DNA of 64,000 nucleotides from a bacterium A37T11 (GCA_900109895.1 FOBR01000026.1:1-64000), one strand, 5' to 3'. Shown: positions 46,106 through 55,572, counted from the first letter of the stretch. Made by a program: numbers and translations. The notes: generated by a model not told the origin, from the sequence alone.

Positions 46106-46660
46106 ATGGCGACTATTAACGTATATACAGAAAGTACTCCTAACCCGGCAACCATGAAGTTCTTGGTCAACAAGTTGTTGTATAACGGAAGTTTGGACTT
46201 TCCGGATAGGGAAAAAGCTCAATCTTCTCCTTTTGCCCGAGAGCTATTTAAGTTTAATTTCGTTTCAGGCGTTTTTTTCGCCAGTAATTTTGTCACCGTG
46301 ACAAAGGTAGCCGAGGTAGAATGGGAAGATATTGAAGGGTTGTTGAAAGACTTTGTAAAAGGTGCCGTAGAGTCTGAATTGAAGGTTCAGGAAATCGTGA
46401 CCGATGAAAATGTCAATTTTGAGGGTACTGAGACTGAGATTAAGATCCAACAGATTCTGCACGACTATGTGCGTCCGGCTGTGGAACAGGACGGTGGGGC
46501 AATTAGTTATAAATCATATGACGAGGGCACGGTTACAGTTGAACTACGCGGATCATGTAGCGGCTGCCCTTCTTCAACTTTTACGTTGAAGGCAGGAATT
46601 GAAGGTTTATTGAAACGCATGGTTCCTGAAGTACAGGAAGTGATAGCTGAGGCGATGTAA
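46106..46660 (+). CDS. NifU-like Fe-S cluster scaffold/carrier (Nfu type)
   Basis: 184 residues in two domains. The N-terminal Nfu_N domain (about 1-90) opens with YTESTPNPATMKFLVNK. The C-terminal NifU domain (about 108-184) has HDYVRPAVEQDGGAI and the cluster-binding motif GSCSGCPSS. It carries a 4Fe-4S cluster to target apoproteins in the cytosol. It ends at a bidirectional terminator shared with gltA. Confidence 0.94.
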   Translation: MATINVYTESTPNPATMKFLVNKLLYNGSLDFPDREKAQSSPFARELFKFNFVSGVFFASNFVTVTKVAEVEWEDIEGLLKDFVKGAVESELKVQEIVTDENVNFEGTETEIKIQQILHDYVRPAVEQDGGAISYKSYDEGTVTVELRGSCSGCPSSTFTLKAGIEGLLKRMVPEVQEVIAEAM

Positions 46661-46673
46661 TTATAAAAGCAAG

Positions 46674-46710
46674 AAAAAGCCTGCTTTCGTTTCGGAAGCA
46701 GGCTTTTTTT
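46674..46710. terminator. Bidirectional terminator between the NifU-like gene and gltA
   Basis: AAAAA-GCCTGCTT (46679-46686) / AAGCAGGC (46696-46703)-TTTTTTT: a hairpin with a T-run on both strands between convergent genes. Confidence 0.92.
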
Positions 46711-46733
46711 ATTTACTTATTTTGTAAGGAACA

Positions 46734-48020
46734 TTATCGCTTCTCAATATCCACATAGTCGCGTGGTGTACTGCCAACATAAATTTGCCTGGGACGCCCA
46801 ATTGGCTCTTTGTTAATTCTCATTTCTTTCCATTGAGCAATCCATCCTGGTAAACGACCAAGGGCAAATAAAACGGTGAACATATCTGTTGGGAAACCCA
46901 ACGCCCGATAAATGATACCAGAATAAAAATCAACATTGGGGTATAATTTGCGCTCTACAAAATAGGGATCGTTCAGTGCGGCTTCTTCCAACTGCTTGGC
47001 TATGTCCAGCACCGGATCATTGATGCCTAATTTTTCCAAGACATCGTCACAGGCCTTTTTTATGATTTTAGCCCGTGGATCAAAGTTCTTATAGACACGG
47101 TGACCAAAGCCCATGAGGCGGAAAGGGTCATTTTTATCTTTAGCCTTGGCCAACCACTTGGCACTATCGCCGCCGTCATTTTTAATGCTCTCAAGCATTT
47201 CAATTACCGCTTGGTTGGCGCCACCGTGCAGAGGACCCCACAGGGCGCTGATCCCGGCTGAGATGGATGCATATAAATTGGCATTGGATGAACCAACAAT
47301 GCGAACGGTAGATGTGGAGCAATTCTGTTCATGATCGGCATGCAGGATTAACAGGATGTGCATAGCCCGCACGATAACCGGATCGAGCTCAATTTCTTCG
47401 GTAATTTGGCCAAAGGTCATCTGTAAGAAATTATGCACGTAGTTCATGTTGTTCCTGGGATATATCACTGGATGCCCGAGCGACTTTTTATAGATCCAGG
47501 AAACGATCGTCGGCATTTTAGCCAGTAATTTGACAATGGTTAGATTTTCCTCCTCTTCTGTCGCATTCGGGTTAAGGGATTCAGGATAAAAAGCAGAAAG
47601 TGCCCCCACCAACGCAGACAATTGTCCCATGGGATGCGATTTTGATGGAAAACCATCAAAAAACTTTTTCATGTCTTCGTGAATGAGCGTATGGCGACTT
47701 ATGAGGTGTCTGAAATCCAACAATGTCTGTTCTTTTGGGAGTTCACCATAAATCAATAGGTAGGCTACCTCAAGAAAAGTGGAATTTTTTGCTAATTGTT
47801 CAATGGGATACCCTCTATAATGTAATATGCCATTTTCTCCATCCAAAAAGGTAATGGCGCTTTTGGTAGCTCCTGTATTTTTAAATCCTGTATCCAGGGT
47901 TACATAACCAGATTGGTCACGTAATTTAGAAATATCGATAGCCTTCTCTTGTTCAGTACCTGTTATAATGGGAAGCTCATAAGAATTACCATCAATTGTT
48001 AATAACGCTTTGTCAGACAT
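46734..48020 (-). CDS. gltA: Citrate synthase
   Basis: 428-residue type I/II hexameric-type citrate synthase of the TCA cycle. An N-terminal beta domain with YVTLDTGFKNTGATKSAITFLDG (split) is followed by the catalytic part with HADHEQNCSTSTVRIVGSS, WGPLHGGANQAV (active-site His), GFGHRVYKNFDPR (His) and the Asp-containing VDFYSGII. All catalytic residues are present. A -7 box TATTTTTG sits 20 bp upstream. Confidence 0.97.
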   Translation of the reverse strand: MSDKALLTIDGNSYELPIITGTEQEKAIDISKLRDQSGYVTLDTGFKNTGATKSAITFLDGENGILHYRGYPIEQLAKNSTFLEVAYLLIYGELPKEQTLLDFRHLISRHTLIHEDMKKFFDGFPSKSHPMGQLSALVGALSAFYPESLNPNATEEEENLTIVKLLAKMPTIVSWIYKKSLGHPVIYPRNNMNYVHNFLQMTFGQITEEIELDPVIVRAMHILLILHADHEQNCSTSTVRIVGSSNANLYASISAGISALWGPLHGGANQAVIEMLESIKNDGGDSAKWLAKAKDKNDPFRLMGFGHRVYKNFDPRAKIIKKACDDVLEKLGINDPVLDIAKQLEEAALNDPYFVERKLYPNVDFYSGIIYRALGFPTDMFTVLFALGRLPGWIAQWKEMRINKEPIGRPRQIYVGSTPRDYVDIEKR

Positions 48021-48039
48021 TTTCTTTATTGGTTTAAAG

Positions 48040-48047
48040 CAAAAATA
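48040..48047 (-). promoter_or_regulatory. -7 box of gltA
   Basis: TATTTTTG on the minus strand. The remaining 48048-48314 gap is AT-rich with no gene or strong hairpin that I can see. Confidence 0.5.
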
Positions 48048-48314
48048 ATTAAAAGTGTAAGAAAATAAGGCTCAGCATCTATACTGATTGCCATCATATT
48101 GTTAAAAAATTGTTATCATAACCAGTCCCTTTATACTTGTCTGCAAAAGGTACCCATCATTTATTGAGAAACATCCATGTGGCTAAAGTAATCATTTTGT
48201 AGCTAACGTTCAATAGAAAAAGGCAATATTTATGATACTTTACAACTTAAAGAAAACTATTTGTCTTTTTTTTTACTTATATTGCAAAAAAAAGACATCA
48301 GTAATTAAAAAGCT

Positions 48315-48791
48315 ATGGAGACTTCTGCTAAAATATTTGGACGTATATTGATCGCTGTTGAAGATAGCAGCTATTCAGAGCTGGCATTGCAATATGGTTT
48401 TGATTTGGCTTCCAAAACCGGAGCCACCGTTGCTTTGGTGCATGTAATAGATCCACCTTCCGCTGCTACATATGGATCCAATCCGTTGGTAGGCCAGGAT
48501 GATTCTATCATTCTTCCGGAAATAGCGGATATACAAGAAGAAAACTCTAAAGCATTGCTTGAAAGATTAAGCCGTCAATGGAATCAGGAAGGTGGATTAT
48601 ATACCTTTCAAAAAATAGGCCACCCGAGCACAGAAATTCTGCTTACAGCCGAAGAATGGGGAGCTGATCTTATCGTTCTGGGCACCCATGGACGAACAGG
48701 ATTTGACCATTTTATCTCGGGCAGTGTAGCAGAAGGCGTGGCCAGAAGGTCAATATTTCCGGTACTTATAGTGCCCAATAAAACAGCCTAA
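48315..48791 (+). CDS. Universal stress protein A family protein
   Basis: 158-residue single-domain UspA protein. It begins GRILIAVEDSSYSELALQYGF, has the middle ATVALVHVIDPP strand, and ends with the ATP-binding-type motif LIVLGTHGRTGFDHFISGSV (G-2x-G-9x-G-S pattern satisfied). The role is stress survival, with no specific target visible. It converges on the ferredoxin gene with a 2-bp gap. Confidence 0.93.
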   Translation: METSAKIFGRILIAVEDSSYSELALQYGFDLASKTGATVALVHVIDPPSAATYGSNPLVGQDDSIILPEIADIQEENSKALLERLSRQWNQEGGLYTFQKIGHPSTEILLTAEEWGADLIVLGTHGRTGFDHFISGSVAEGVARRSIFPVLIVPNKTA

Positions 48792-48793
48792 AT

Positions 48794-49147
48794 TTATCCT
48801 TCAGCGTGCAACCAGGACTTTTTGGCCAAAAGCTCATCCTGACTTTCGCGTACGTCTTCGTCATCAACACAGCAATCAACGGGACATACAGCGGCACATT
48901 GGGGTTCGTCATGAAATCCTACGCACTCCGTACATTTGTCTGAAACAATATAATACACTTCATCCGATATGGCTGACTGGTTTTCGTCGGCATTTAACGT
49001 ATTACCATCCCCGAAATCAATAACTCCGTGTAGTTCTGTCCCATCCGAGAAACGCCATGTAGCGCCTGCATCATAAATAGCATTATTCGGGCATTCTGGT
49101 TCGCAAGCCCCACAATTTATGCACTCATCTGTTATTTTAATTGCCAT
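48794..49147 (-). CDS. 4Fe-4S dicluster ferredoxin
   Basis: 117-residue acidic electron carrier. First cluster motif CINCGACEPECP near the N-terminus, second CTECVGFHDEPQCAAVCP, in the style of Allochromatium-type ferredoxins with a longer spacing in the second site. An insert of about 35 residues lies between the two halves. It is divergent from the LuxC-like acyl-CoA reductase, a pairing I recall from other Bacteroidota, suggesting it may donate electrons to that enzyme or a shared pathway. Confidence 0.93.
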   Translation of the reverse strand: MAIKITDECINCGACEPECPNNAIYDAGATWRFSDGTELHGVIDFGDGNTLNADENQSAISDEVYYIVSDKCTECVGFHDEPQCAAVCPVDCCVDDEDVRESQDELLAKKSWLHAEG

Positions 49148-49174
49148 TGCTCTTTAAAGATCCTTTTTAAAACT

Positions 49175-49182
49175 TATTTTTG
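49175..49182 (+). promoter_or_regulatory. Candidate -7 box of the LuxC-like gene
   Basis: TATTTTTG, about 103 bp before the start codon, leaving a long AT-rich leader. Confidence 0.35.
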
Positions 49183-49285
49183 CAAAAGAATGATTTCATC
49201 CATTTCAACTACAAAGTTAATGGATATTCTATTACTAAACAATTTAATTGCACTGCAAATATAATACATTCCTAGCTAGAAAATT

Positions 49286-50326
49286 TTGGAAAATAAGATT
49301 TTGACGATAAATGAACGCATTAAAGCCTTTACAGCGTTGGGTGAATATATGCGTGTACAAAACGATGAGTTAATTAAAATCATGGAAGAGGCAGGTCGCT
49401 ATAATCCTTGGTATATGTACAGTCAGGTGAAAAATGCGGTATTAGCGATCGGTAATTTGCTATATAACGATAATTTGGAAAACTGGTTGCAACCTTATTA
49501 TGAAACATTTAAATTCCCTTCAAATAATTCTGTGGGACTTATTTTGGCAGGCAATATCCCCTTAGTGGGATTTCATGATATGCTGGTTTGCTTAATAGCA
49601 GGTTTTAACATCCAGGTAAAACCTGCAGCAGATGATCGCATACTGCCTACTCATATTTTAAATATTCTTCAAAATATTGAACCCGCTTTTAGGGAAAAAA
49701 TTCAGATTGTGGAAAGATTGCACAGTTATGACCTCATCATTGCTACCGGAAGTAACAATACTTCCCGCTATTTTGATTATTATTTTAGTCATGTTCCCCA
49801 TATAATTCGTAAAAACCGGAATGGCGTAGCGATTTTAACGGGTCAGGAAAGCATGAACGAATTAGCTGATTTGGGCCATGATATTTTTGATTATTTTGGT
49901 TTGGGGTGTAGAAATGTTTCTAAACTTTATGTGCCCGAAGGATTTAATTTTTCATCTTTTTTTGAGGCGATTGAGCCTTTTTCGGACATCGCAGATCATC
50001 ATAAATACTTTAACAATTATGAATATAATAAAGCTATTTATCTGGTTAATGGCGACAAACACCTGGATAATGGTTTTTTATTATTAAAAGAGGATGAGCG
50101 AATTGCCTCACCCCTAGCGGTGGTCCATTATCAAACTTATCTTCACCTTGATGAGCTTGAAAGTCTGTTACAAACTCATAAAGATGAAATACAGTGTTTG
50201 CTAAGCAGTGAATATATACCAGTTACCAATATCCCAACGTTCGCTTTTGGCGAAGGTCAGAAGCCGGCACTGAATGATTATGCTGATGGTATAAATACCC
50301 TTGCTTTTCTTGCGACCTATGTTTGA
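49286..50326 (+). CDS. LuxC-like acyl-CoA reductase
   Basis: 346 residues. The start is TTG 49286: the frame is closed by TAG two codons upstream and there is no ATG. Motifs are SVGLILAGNIPLVGFHDMLV (N-terminal nucleotide-binding part), KPAADDRILPTHI, a DLIIATGSNNTSRYFDYYF region, and the catalytic Cys in DYFGLGCRNVSKLYVP. It would reduce acyl-CoA to aldehyde with NADPH, as LuxC does for luciferase, but no luxAB are present; the physiological substrate is unknown. It is followed by a small gene with its own promoter. Confidence 0.88.
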   Translation: MENKILTINERIKAFTALGEYMRVQNDELIKIMEEAGRYNPWYMYSQVKNAVLAIGNLLYNDNLENWLQPYYETFKFPSNNSVGLILAGNIPLVGFHDMLVCLIAGFNIQVKPAADDRILPTHILNILQNIEPAFREKIQIVERLHSYDLIIATGSNNTSRYFDYYFSHVPHIIRKNRNGVAILTGQESMNELADLGHDIFDYFGLGCRNVSKLYVPEGFNFSSFFEAIEPFSDIADHHKYFNNYEYNKAIYLVNGDKHLDNGFLLLKEDERIASPLAVVHYQTYLHLDELESLLQTHKDEIQCLLSSEYIPVTNIPTFAFGEGQKPALNDYADGINTLAFLATYV

Positions 50327-50344
50327 AACTTACCCAATAAATTC

Positions 50345-50352
50345 TAACTTTG
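50345..50352 (+). promoter_or_regulatory. -7 box abutting the small gene at 50359
   Basis: TAACTTTG, 6 nt before ATG 50359. It probably also serves ftsE downstream. Confidence 0.55.
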
Positions 50353-50358
50353 GCGAAC

Positions 50359-50562
50359 ATGTATGTGATTAAAGTAAAAGGCGTTGCTAAAATACCCGAT
50401 TATGTGCAGTTGCGTGATGATCAATTTACGTTACTGGCTTATTTCAGGGTAGATCGTCCCGATAAATCACTTGAAAAGTTGGGGCTGGGTGGTAGGGCCC
50501 CCTATATTATGGATATTGTGAAATCAATGCCTTTTGGACAGATCAAAAAGTTAGAACTTTAA
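50359..50562 (+). CDS. Small conserved protein of unknown function upstream of ftsE
   Basis: 67 residues from ATG 50359; a TTG at 50350 lies inside the promoter box and is rejected. The protein is MYVIKVKGVAKIPDYVQLRD followed by a strand-rich core (TLLAYFRVDRPD) and a C-terminal helix (YIMDIVKSMPFGQIKKLEL), likely a small cytosolic alpha/beta fold. The stop is 1 bp from the ftsE start, so the two are translated together. Similar short genes precede ftsE in Bacteroidota (recall); no function is known to me. Confidence 0.8.
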   Translation: MYVIKVKGVAKIPDYVQLRDDQFTLLAYFRVDRPDKSLEKLGLGGRAPYIMDIVKSMPFGQIKKLEL

Positions 50563-50563
50563 A

Positions 50564-51244
50564 ATGATTGAAAATACGGTTATTACACTTAAAAGTGTGG
50601 ATATCTTTCAGCAAAAACATTTGGTCCTGTCAAATGTGAACCTGAAAATTGACAAAGGCGAATTCGTTTTTTTAATTGGGCAAACCGGTTCTGGTAAGAG
50701 CAGCCTGCTAAAAATCATTTATGGTGATTTGTATATTGGAAACGGTGAAGGGATGGTTGCCGGATTTGATTTAAAAAAATTATACGAACGTGATGTTCCT
50801 TTTTTGAGGAGAAAACTGGGGATCGTATTTCAGGATTTTCATTTATTAACAGATCGCAGCGTCGAAAAAAATCTGGAATTTGTTATGCGGGCTACCGGTT
50901 GGAAAGATAAAAAATTAATTTCCGCCAGAATGCTGGATGTACTTGAAAAGGTTGGGCTAAGGTCAAAACTAAAGAAAATGCCCCATGAACTTTCTGGTGG
51001 TGAACAGCAACGGGTGGTGATAGCCAGGGCTCTGGTCAACGATCCGGAAATTATTTTGGCAGACGAGCCTACTGGAAACCTCGATCCGGATACTTCAGAG
51101 GAAATTGTATTATTATTAAAGGAAATCAGCCGATCAGGGACTGCCGTTTTGATGGCAACCCATGATTACCAAATAATCCGAAATTTGCCATCCCGTATCA
51201 TTAAAACAATCTCTGGCCATTTAGCCGATAACGTGCAACTTTAA
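50564..51244 (+). CDS. ftsE: Cell-division ATP-binding protein FtsE
   Basis: 226-residue ABC ATPase. Walker A IGQTGSGKSSLL, Q-loop VFQDFHLLTDRS (the FtsE-type hallmark), signature ELSGGEQQRVVIARAL, Walker B EIILADEPTGNLDP and the H-loop MATHDY all intact. With FtsX it controls septal cell-wall hydrolysis. ftsX is not adjacent here; grpE follows after a 200-bp gap. Confidence 0.92.
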   Translation: MIENTVITLKSVDIFQQKHLVLSNVNLKIDKGEFVFLIGQTGSGKSSLLKIIYGDLYIGNGEGMVAGFDLKKLYERDVPFLRRKLGIVFQDFHLLTDRSVEKNLEFVMRATGWKDKKLISARMLDVLEKVGLRSKLKKMPHELSGGEQQRVVIARALVNDPEIILADEPTGNLDPDTSEEIVLLLKEISRSGTAVLMATHDYQIIRNLPSRIIKTISGHLADNVQL

Positions 51245-51269
51245 TGTGATTAATTTTTGATCGTGTGGC

Positions 51270-51319
51270 ATGACACGTCATTTTGTTAGTTTGTTTAAGA
51301 AAAAGACTGACAGGCTGTC
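51270..51319 (+). promoter_or_regulatory. Palindromes upstream of grpE-dnaJ
   Basis: ATGACACGTCAT (51270-51281) and GACAG-G-CTGTC (51309-51319), both containing TGACA. They lie in the 200-bp ftsE-grpE gap and could be operator sites for heat-shock control, but this is inference. No CIRCE (TTAGCACTC inverted repeat) is present. Confidence 0.35.
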
Positions 51320-51345
51320 GCCAATCCTTATCTGGCAGTTTTTTT
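51306..51345 (+). terminator. Possible terminator after ftsE
   Basis: ACTGACAG/CTGGCAGT pairs except one position around an 18-nt loop and is followed by TTTTTTT. It overlaps the second palindrome, so the RNA could fold in alternative ways. Confidence 0.45.
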
Positions 51346-51445
51346 GTTACCCTGCAGGTTTGGTAGATGAGTTGTAGGTAAAGGGATGCCTTTAAATGGA
51401 AAAATACCAAAATAATTTCTTGATCAACATTTTTTTATAGTTAAT

Positions 51446-52018
51446 ATGAAAGAACAAAATAAAAAAGATAAATTGACGGATAATACAGATGATTTTCTGG
51501 AGCAAATGGACCATAGCGAGGAAGGGGGAGATCATTTGGAAGAGGTTTCTGCACAGGATGAAGGTGGCAAAGATGAAGCCAATATTAGCGCGCAGCTAGC
51601 TGAGGCTAATGATAAATATTTGCGTTTATACGCAGAATTCGATAATTATAAACGCCGTACAACTAAAGAACGCCTGGATCTTTTACAATCTGCCGGTAAA
51701 GAAGTTATTGCTGACATGTTACCTGTTTTGGATGATTTTGAAAGAGCTTTGAAGGCATTGGATAATTCTCCTGAATCTGATGCCCTGAAAGAAGGTATTA
51801 AATTGGTTCACCAAAAATTACTTAAAATATTAACTCAAAAGGGATTAAAAGAGATGGCCTCGATTGGAACTATATTTAATCCAGACCTACAGGAAGCTAT
51901 TACTAATATACCGGCACCAACTGATGATCTTAGGGGCAAAGTAATTGATGAGGTTGAAAAAGGTTATTATTTGAATGATAAGGTTTTGAGATATGCTAAA
52001 GTGGTTGTAGGAAACTAA
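51446..52018 (+). CDS. grpE: Nucleotide exchange factor GrpE
   Basis: 190-residue partner of DnaK. Acidic disordered N-terminus (about 1-50), long coiled-coil (ANDKYLRLYAEFDNYKRRT), and C-terminal beta domain with LKEMASIGTIFNPDLQEAIT and VIDEVEKGYYLNDKVLRYAKV. Length typical. It is followed by dnaJ after 15 bp on the same strand; dnaK is not in the window. Confidence 0.95.
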   Translation: MKEQNKKDKLTDNTDDFLEQMDHSEEGGDHLEEVSAQDEGGKDEANISAQLAEANDKYLRLYAEFDNYKRRTTKERLDLLQSAGKEVIADMLPVLDDFERALKALDNSPESDALKEGIKLVHQKLLKILTQKGLKEMASIGTIFNPDLQEAITNIPAPTDDLRGKVIDEVEKGYYLNDKVLRYAKVVVGN

Positions 52019-52033
52019 AAATACCTTAAATAA

Positions 52034-53185
52034 ATGTCTAAAAGAGATTACTATGATATATTAGGTGTTTCTAGAAATGCCGAACAAGCTGATATTAAAT
52101 CTGCTTACAGGAAGCTGGCCATTAAATATCATCCTGATAAAAACCCTGATAATAAGGAAGCCGAAGATAAATTTAAAGAGGCTGCCGAAGCTTATGAGGT
52201 ATTGAGCAATCCGGAAAAGCGGAAACGCTATGACCAATTTGGTCATGCTGGTGCTCAGAGTAATGGTGGCTACGGCGGTGGCGGTATGAATATGGAAGAT
52301 ATATTCAGCCAATTCGGGGATATTTTTGGTGGTGGTGGCAGCCCCTTTGAAAGCTTTTTCGGTGGTGGACAATCTCGTGGCGGCAGGCGTGCTATGCGCG
52401 GCAGTAATCTTCGTATAAAAGTTAAGCTTACCCTAGAAGAGATTGCGAAAGGAACGGAAAAGAAAATTAAAGTAAATAAACAGGTAATTTGTAAAACCTG
52501 TGATGGTACTGGTGCGAAAGATCGTTCTTCATTTTCTACTTGTAAAACCTGCGGGGGCAGTGGCTCAGTAAGAAGGGTAACCAATACTATTCTTGGCCAA
52601 ATGCAGACAACAAGCACCTGCCCTACCTGTAACGGTGAGGGAACTGTTATTACTGCTAAATGTTCGGTTTGCCATGGCGAAGGCTTGGAACGGGGCGAGG
52701 AAACAATATCGATTAATATTCCTGCTGGTGTAGCTGAAGGTATGCAGCTTTCCATGAGTGGCAAAGGGAATGCAGCACCCAGAGGTGGTATCCCTGGCGA
52801 TCTTATTATTTTGATTGAAGAAACTCCTCATGAGTCATTAAAACGAGAAGGGGTCAATGTTGTTTATGACCTGCATATTAGTTTTGTGGATGCTAGCCTG
52901 GGAGCATCAATTGAAATACCAACTATTGATGGCAAAGCAAAAATAAAGATTGAACCTGGAACGCAAGCAGGTAAAATATTACGACTGAAAGGTAAAGGTG
53001 TACCTGAAGTGAACTCTTACCACAGGGGCGACCAATTGGTTTATGTAAATGTTTGGACTCCAAAGGCTATATCAAGCGAAGAACGGGATATTTTAGAACG
53101 ACTTCGTAATTCAGCAAATTTTAAACCTCAGCCCGGAAAAAATGAAAAGAGTTTTTTTGATAGAATTCGCGAATATTTTGAGTAA
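52034..53185 (+). CDS. dnaJ: Chaperone DnaJ
   Basis: 383-residue Hsp40. J domain with the HPD in [10 protein letters not shown], Gly/Phe-rich region about 75-120 ([19 protein letters not shown]), four zinc-binding CxxCxGxG motifs ([32 protein letters not shown]), and the C-terminal substrate-binding domain. All parts complete. It is translated with grpE and ends at a strong terminator. Confidence 0.97.
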   Translation: MSKRDYYDILGVSRNAEQADIKSAYRKLAIKYHPDKNPDNKEAEDKFKEAAEAYEVLSNPEKRKRYDQFGHAGAQSNGGYGGGGMNMEDIFSQFGDIFGGGGSPFESFFGGGQSRGGRRAMRGSNLRIKVKLTLEEIAKGTEKKIKVNKQVICKTCDGTGAKDRSSFSTCKTCGGSGSVRRVTNTILGQMQTTSTCPTCNGEGTVITAKCSVCHGEGLERGEETISINIPAGVAEGMQLSMSGKGNAAPRGGIPGDLIILIEETPHESLKREGVNVVYDLHISFVDASLGASIEIPTIDGKAKIKIEPGTQAGKILRLKGKGVPEVNSYHRGDQLVYVNVWTPKAISSEERDILERLRNSANFKPQPGKNEKSFFDRIREYFE

Positions 53186-53231
53186 TTAATTCAATTCTAT
53201 ATTATTAATTCCATTCACTAGTTGAATTTGC

Positions 53232-53271
53232 AAATGCTACCTACCGATCCGCTGGGTGGCATTTGTTTTTT
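53232..53271 (+). terminator. Terminator of grpE-dnaJ
   Basis: AAATGCTACC (53232-53241) pairs with GGTGGCATTT (53255-53264), one wobble, followed by GTTTTTT. Confidence 0.85.
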
Positions 53272-53345
53272 GTAACAATTCGGCATGGGCAATATCTAAT
53301 TATATATCTTTATTGCCTTAGACTTAAAATTCCAGCTCTGACCAT

Positions 53346-54284
53346 ATGCTGACTATTAAAAATATTGTTAAAGAATATGCTGCTCACCGTGCGCTGGATA
53401 ATGTATCCATGCAAGTGAAAAAGGGTAGTATCTTTGGCCTTTTAGGGCCAAATGGAGCCGGGAAAACTTCGTTAATCCGCATTATTAATCAAATCACCGC
53501 ACCAGACAATGGGGAGGTATGGTTTGACGGCGAACGCCTCGGCCCGAGTCATATTCATCGCATTGGCTACCTGCCAGAGGAAAGAGGTCTTTATAAAAAA
53601 ATGAAGATCGGTGAGCAGATGCTTTACTTGGCCCAACTCAAAGGGATGAGTAAGCAAGAAGCCATCCAACGCTGCAAATATTGGTTTGAAAAAATGGAAA
53701 TGACATCCTGGTGGGGCAAAAAGGTGGAAGACCTGAGTAAGGGGATGCAGCAAAAAGTTCAGTTTGTAGCTACGGTGCTTCACCGTCCGGACTTAATTAT
53801 ACTTGATGAGCCTTTTTCGGGTTTTGACCCAGTAAATGTTAATGTGATTAAAGAGGAAATATTGGCACTTAACAAGGACGGGGCTACCATTATTTTTTCA
53901 ACACACCGAATGGAATCGGTTGAAGAGCTTTGTGATTACATTGTTTTGCTCAACAAGTCAAAAAAGATTATGGACGGCAGCGTTCGTGACATAAGAAATA
54001 CGTATCGTACCAATACGTATCGCATTGTATACATGCACACAGATCAGGCTATTAAAACTAACGCCAACTTGTTTATCATCGATCAGCAGAATACCGACGG
54101 GGAGACTGGCTCACTTACCGTTAAAGTTGCCGATGGAAAAACAATTAATGAGGTCCTCGCCTTCCTGATACCCCAAGTAACAATACAGGAACTGAAAGAA
54201 GTCATCCCTAGCATACATGATATTTTTGTGCAACAAGTTACTTCTCCTTCCCAACACACATTAAGCAATAGTCTCTATGAATAA
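53346..54284 (+). CDS. ABC transporter ATP-binding protein (NatA-like)
   Basis: 312 residues. Walker A GPNGAGKTSLIR, signature LSKGMQQKVQFVATVL, Walker B LIILDEPFSGFDP, H-loop STHRME; then a C-terminal DUF4162-type extension about 215-300 (NTYRIVYMHTDQAIK). It energises the permease encoded next, whose start overlaps its end by 8 bp. Family members include sodium exporters NatAB; the substrate here is unknown. Confidence 0.92.
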   Translation: MLTIKNIVKEYAAHRALDNVSMQVKKGSIFGLLGPNGAGKTSLIRIINQITAPDNGEVWFDGERLGPSHIHRIGYLPEERGLYKKMKIGEQMLYLAQLKGMSKQEAIQRCKYWFEKMEMTSWWGKKVEDLSKGMQQKVQFVATVLHRPDLIILDEPFSGFDPVNVNVIKEEILALNKDGATIIFSTHRMESVEELCDYIVLLNKSKKIMDGSVRDIRNTYRTNTYRIVYMHTDQAIKTNANLFIIDQQNTDGETGSLTVKVADGKTINEVLAFLIPQVTIQELKEVIPSIHDIFVQQVTSPSQHTLSNSLYE

Positions 54285-55563
54285 AATTTGGTTGATCATT
54301 CAGCGGGAATACAGCAGCCGAGTAAAGAAGAAATCCTTTTTACTGGTGACATTCCTTGTTCCGCTATTTTTTATTGGTGCCTATGCTCTTTTGTTTTTTC
54401 TCACCAAAGACAGTTTTGAAAATAAGCATGCCCAGGTGCAGGTATTGGATGAAAGTGGCTTTGTGAGGGATGGCCTGAGAAATAACAGCAATGTAACTTT
54501 TATAAACGCTATTGGGACTTCGGAACAAGCTAAAAACCACATCAGCACAGCAAAAAAAGAAACGTATTTATTGATTGTCCCCAAAGATGTTCTTAATTCA
54601 CAGCGGATAGAATTGTATTCTTCAACTAAAGCCAGCTTTACTATACAGGAGATCATCAGCAACCAAATTGAAGGAATCATTCGCAACCAAGCCCTGAAGT
54701 CGGCTGGCATTGATATCAACTTGTTGGAAACTATCAGACCTCATGTCAGCATTTCGGCTAGAGAATTGACTGCTGAAGGCGAAAAAGACAGTAGCACGGG
54801 CGCGGCGATGGGTATAGCTATTTCCCTTTCTATCATTATCTATGTGGCACTTTTCCTGTATGGTACACAGGTAATGCGGGGTATCATAGAAGAAAAGACC
54901 AACCGCATTATCGAAGTTGTTATCTCTTCTGTCAAGCCTTTTCAGCTAATGATTGGTAAAATCATTGGTATTGGTCTGGTGGGGCTGACCCAATTTGCTC
55001 TTTGGATTGTTCTAACCTTAGGCCTATCGAGTGTCACTGGCACACTGATGTCTCCGGCAAATGACCATAAACAAGGCACCGAGCATGTGGACCAGGCCGG
55101 GGTAAGTGCAAAAATAATGGACGCTATGAAAACCGTCGATTTTACGCGCATCATTGGTTATTTCCTCGTATTTTTTATTGGAGGATACATGTTGTACAGT
55201 GCCTTATTTGCTGCTGTTGGTTCAGCCGTAGACAATGAAACAGAGACCCAGCAATTCACATTTCCCATCATTATGCCGTTGTTGTTTACTTATATCCTCT
55301 CATTCGGAGTGCTGATCAATGATCCGAATGGAACATTGGCCATTTGGCTTAGCATGATTCCCTTTACTTCACCTGTAGCTATGCTGGTGCGTATCCCGTT
55401 TGGTGTGTCTGACTGGCAAATTCTACTCTCCATTGTATTTCTCGTAGCCGGTTTTGTCTTTACGACGTGGGTTGCCAGCCGTATTTACCGTGTAGGAATA
55501 TTGATGTATGGTAAAAAGGCAAGCTTCAAAGAGATTTTCAAATGGTTCCGTTACCGTTCATAA
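54277..55563 (+). CDS. ABC transporter permease (NatB-like, ABC-2 type)
   Basis: 428-residue inner-membrane permease. First membrane helix about 21-43, then a large extracytoplasmic domain about 45-175, then five membrane helices from about 178 with the loop RGIIEEKTNRIIEVVISSVKPFQLMIGKI typical of ABC-2 family exporters. It overlaps the ATPase gene, so the two form one transporter. Confidence 0.92.
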   Translation: MNKIWLIIQREYSSRVKKKSFLLVTFLVPLFFIGAYALLFFLTKDSFENKHAQVQVLDESGFVRDGLRNNSNVTFINAIGTSEQAKNHISTAKKETYLLIVPKDVLNSQRIELYSSTKASFTIQEIISNQIEGIIRNQALKSAGIDINLLETIRPHVSISARELTAEGEKDSSTGAAMGIAISLSIIIYVALFLYGTQVMRGIIEEKTNRIIEVVISSVKPFQLMIGKIIGIGLVGLTQFALWIVLTLGLSSVTGTLMSPANDHKQGTEHVDQAGVSAKIMDAMKTVDFTRIIGYFLVFFIGGYMLYSALFAAVGSAVDNETETQQFTFPIIMPLLFTYILSFGVLINDPNGTLAIWLSMIPFTSPVAMLVRIPFGVSDWQILLSIVFLVAGFVFTTWVASRIYRVGILMYGKKASFKEIFKWFRYRS

Positions 55564-55572
55564 ATATCAATT

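Noticed and set aside
51245-51445. CIRCE element before grpE
   Set aside because: The TTAGCACTC/GAGTGCTAA inverted repeat is absent.
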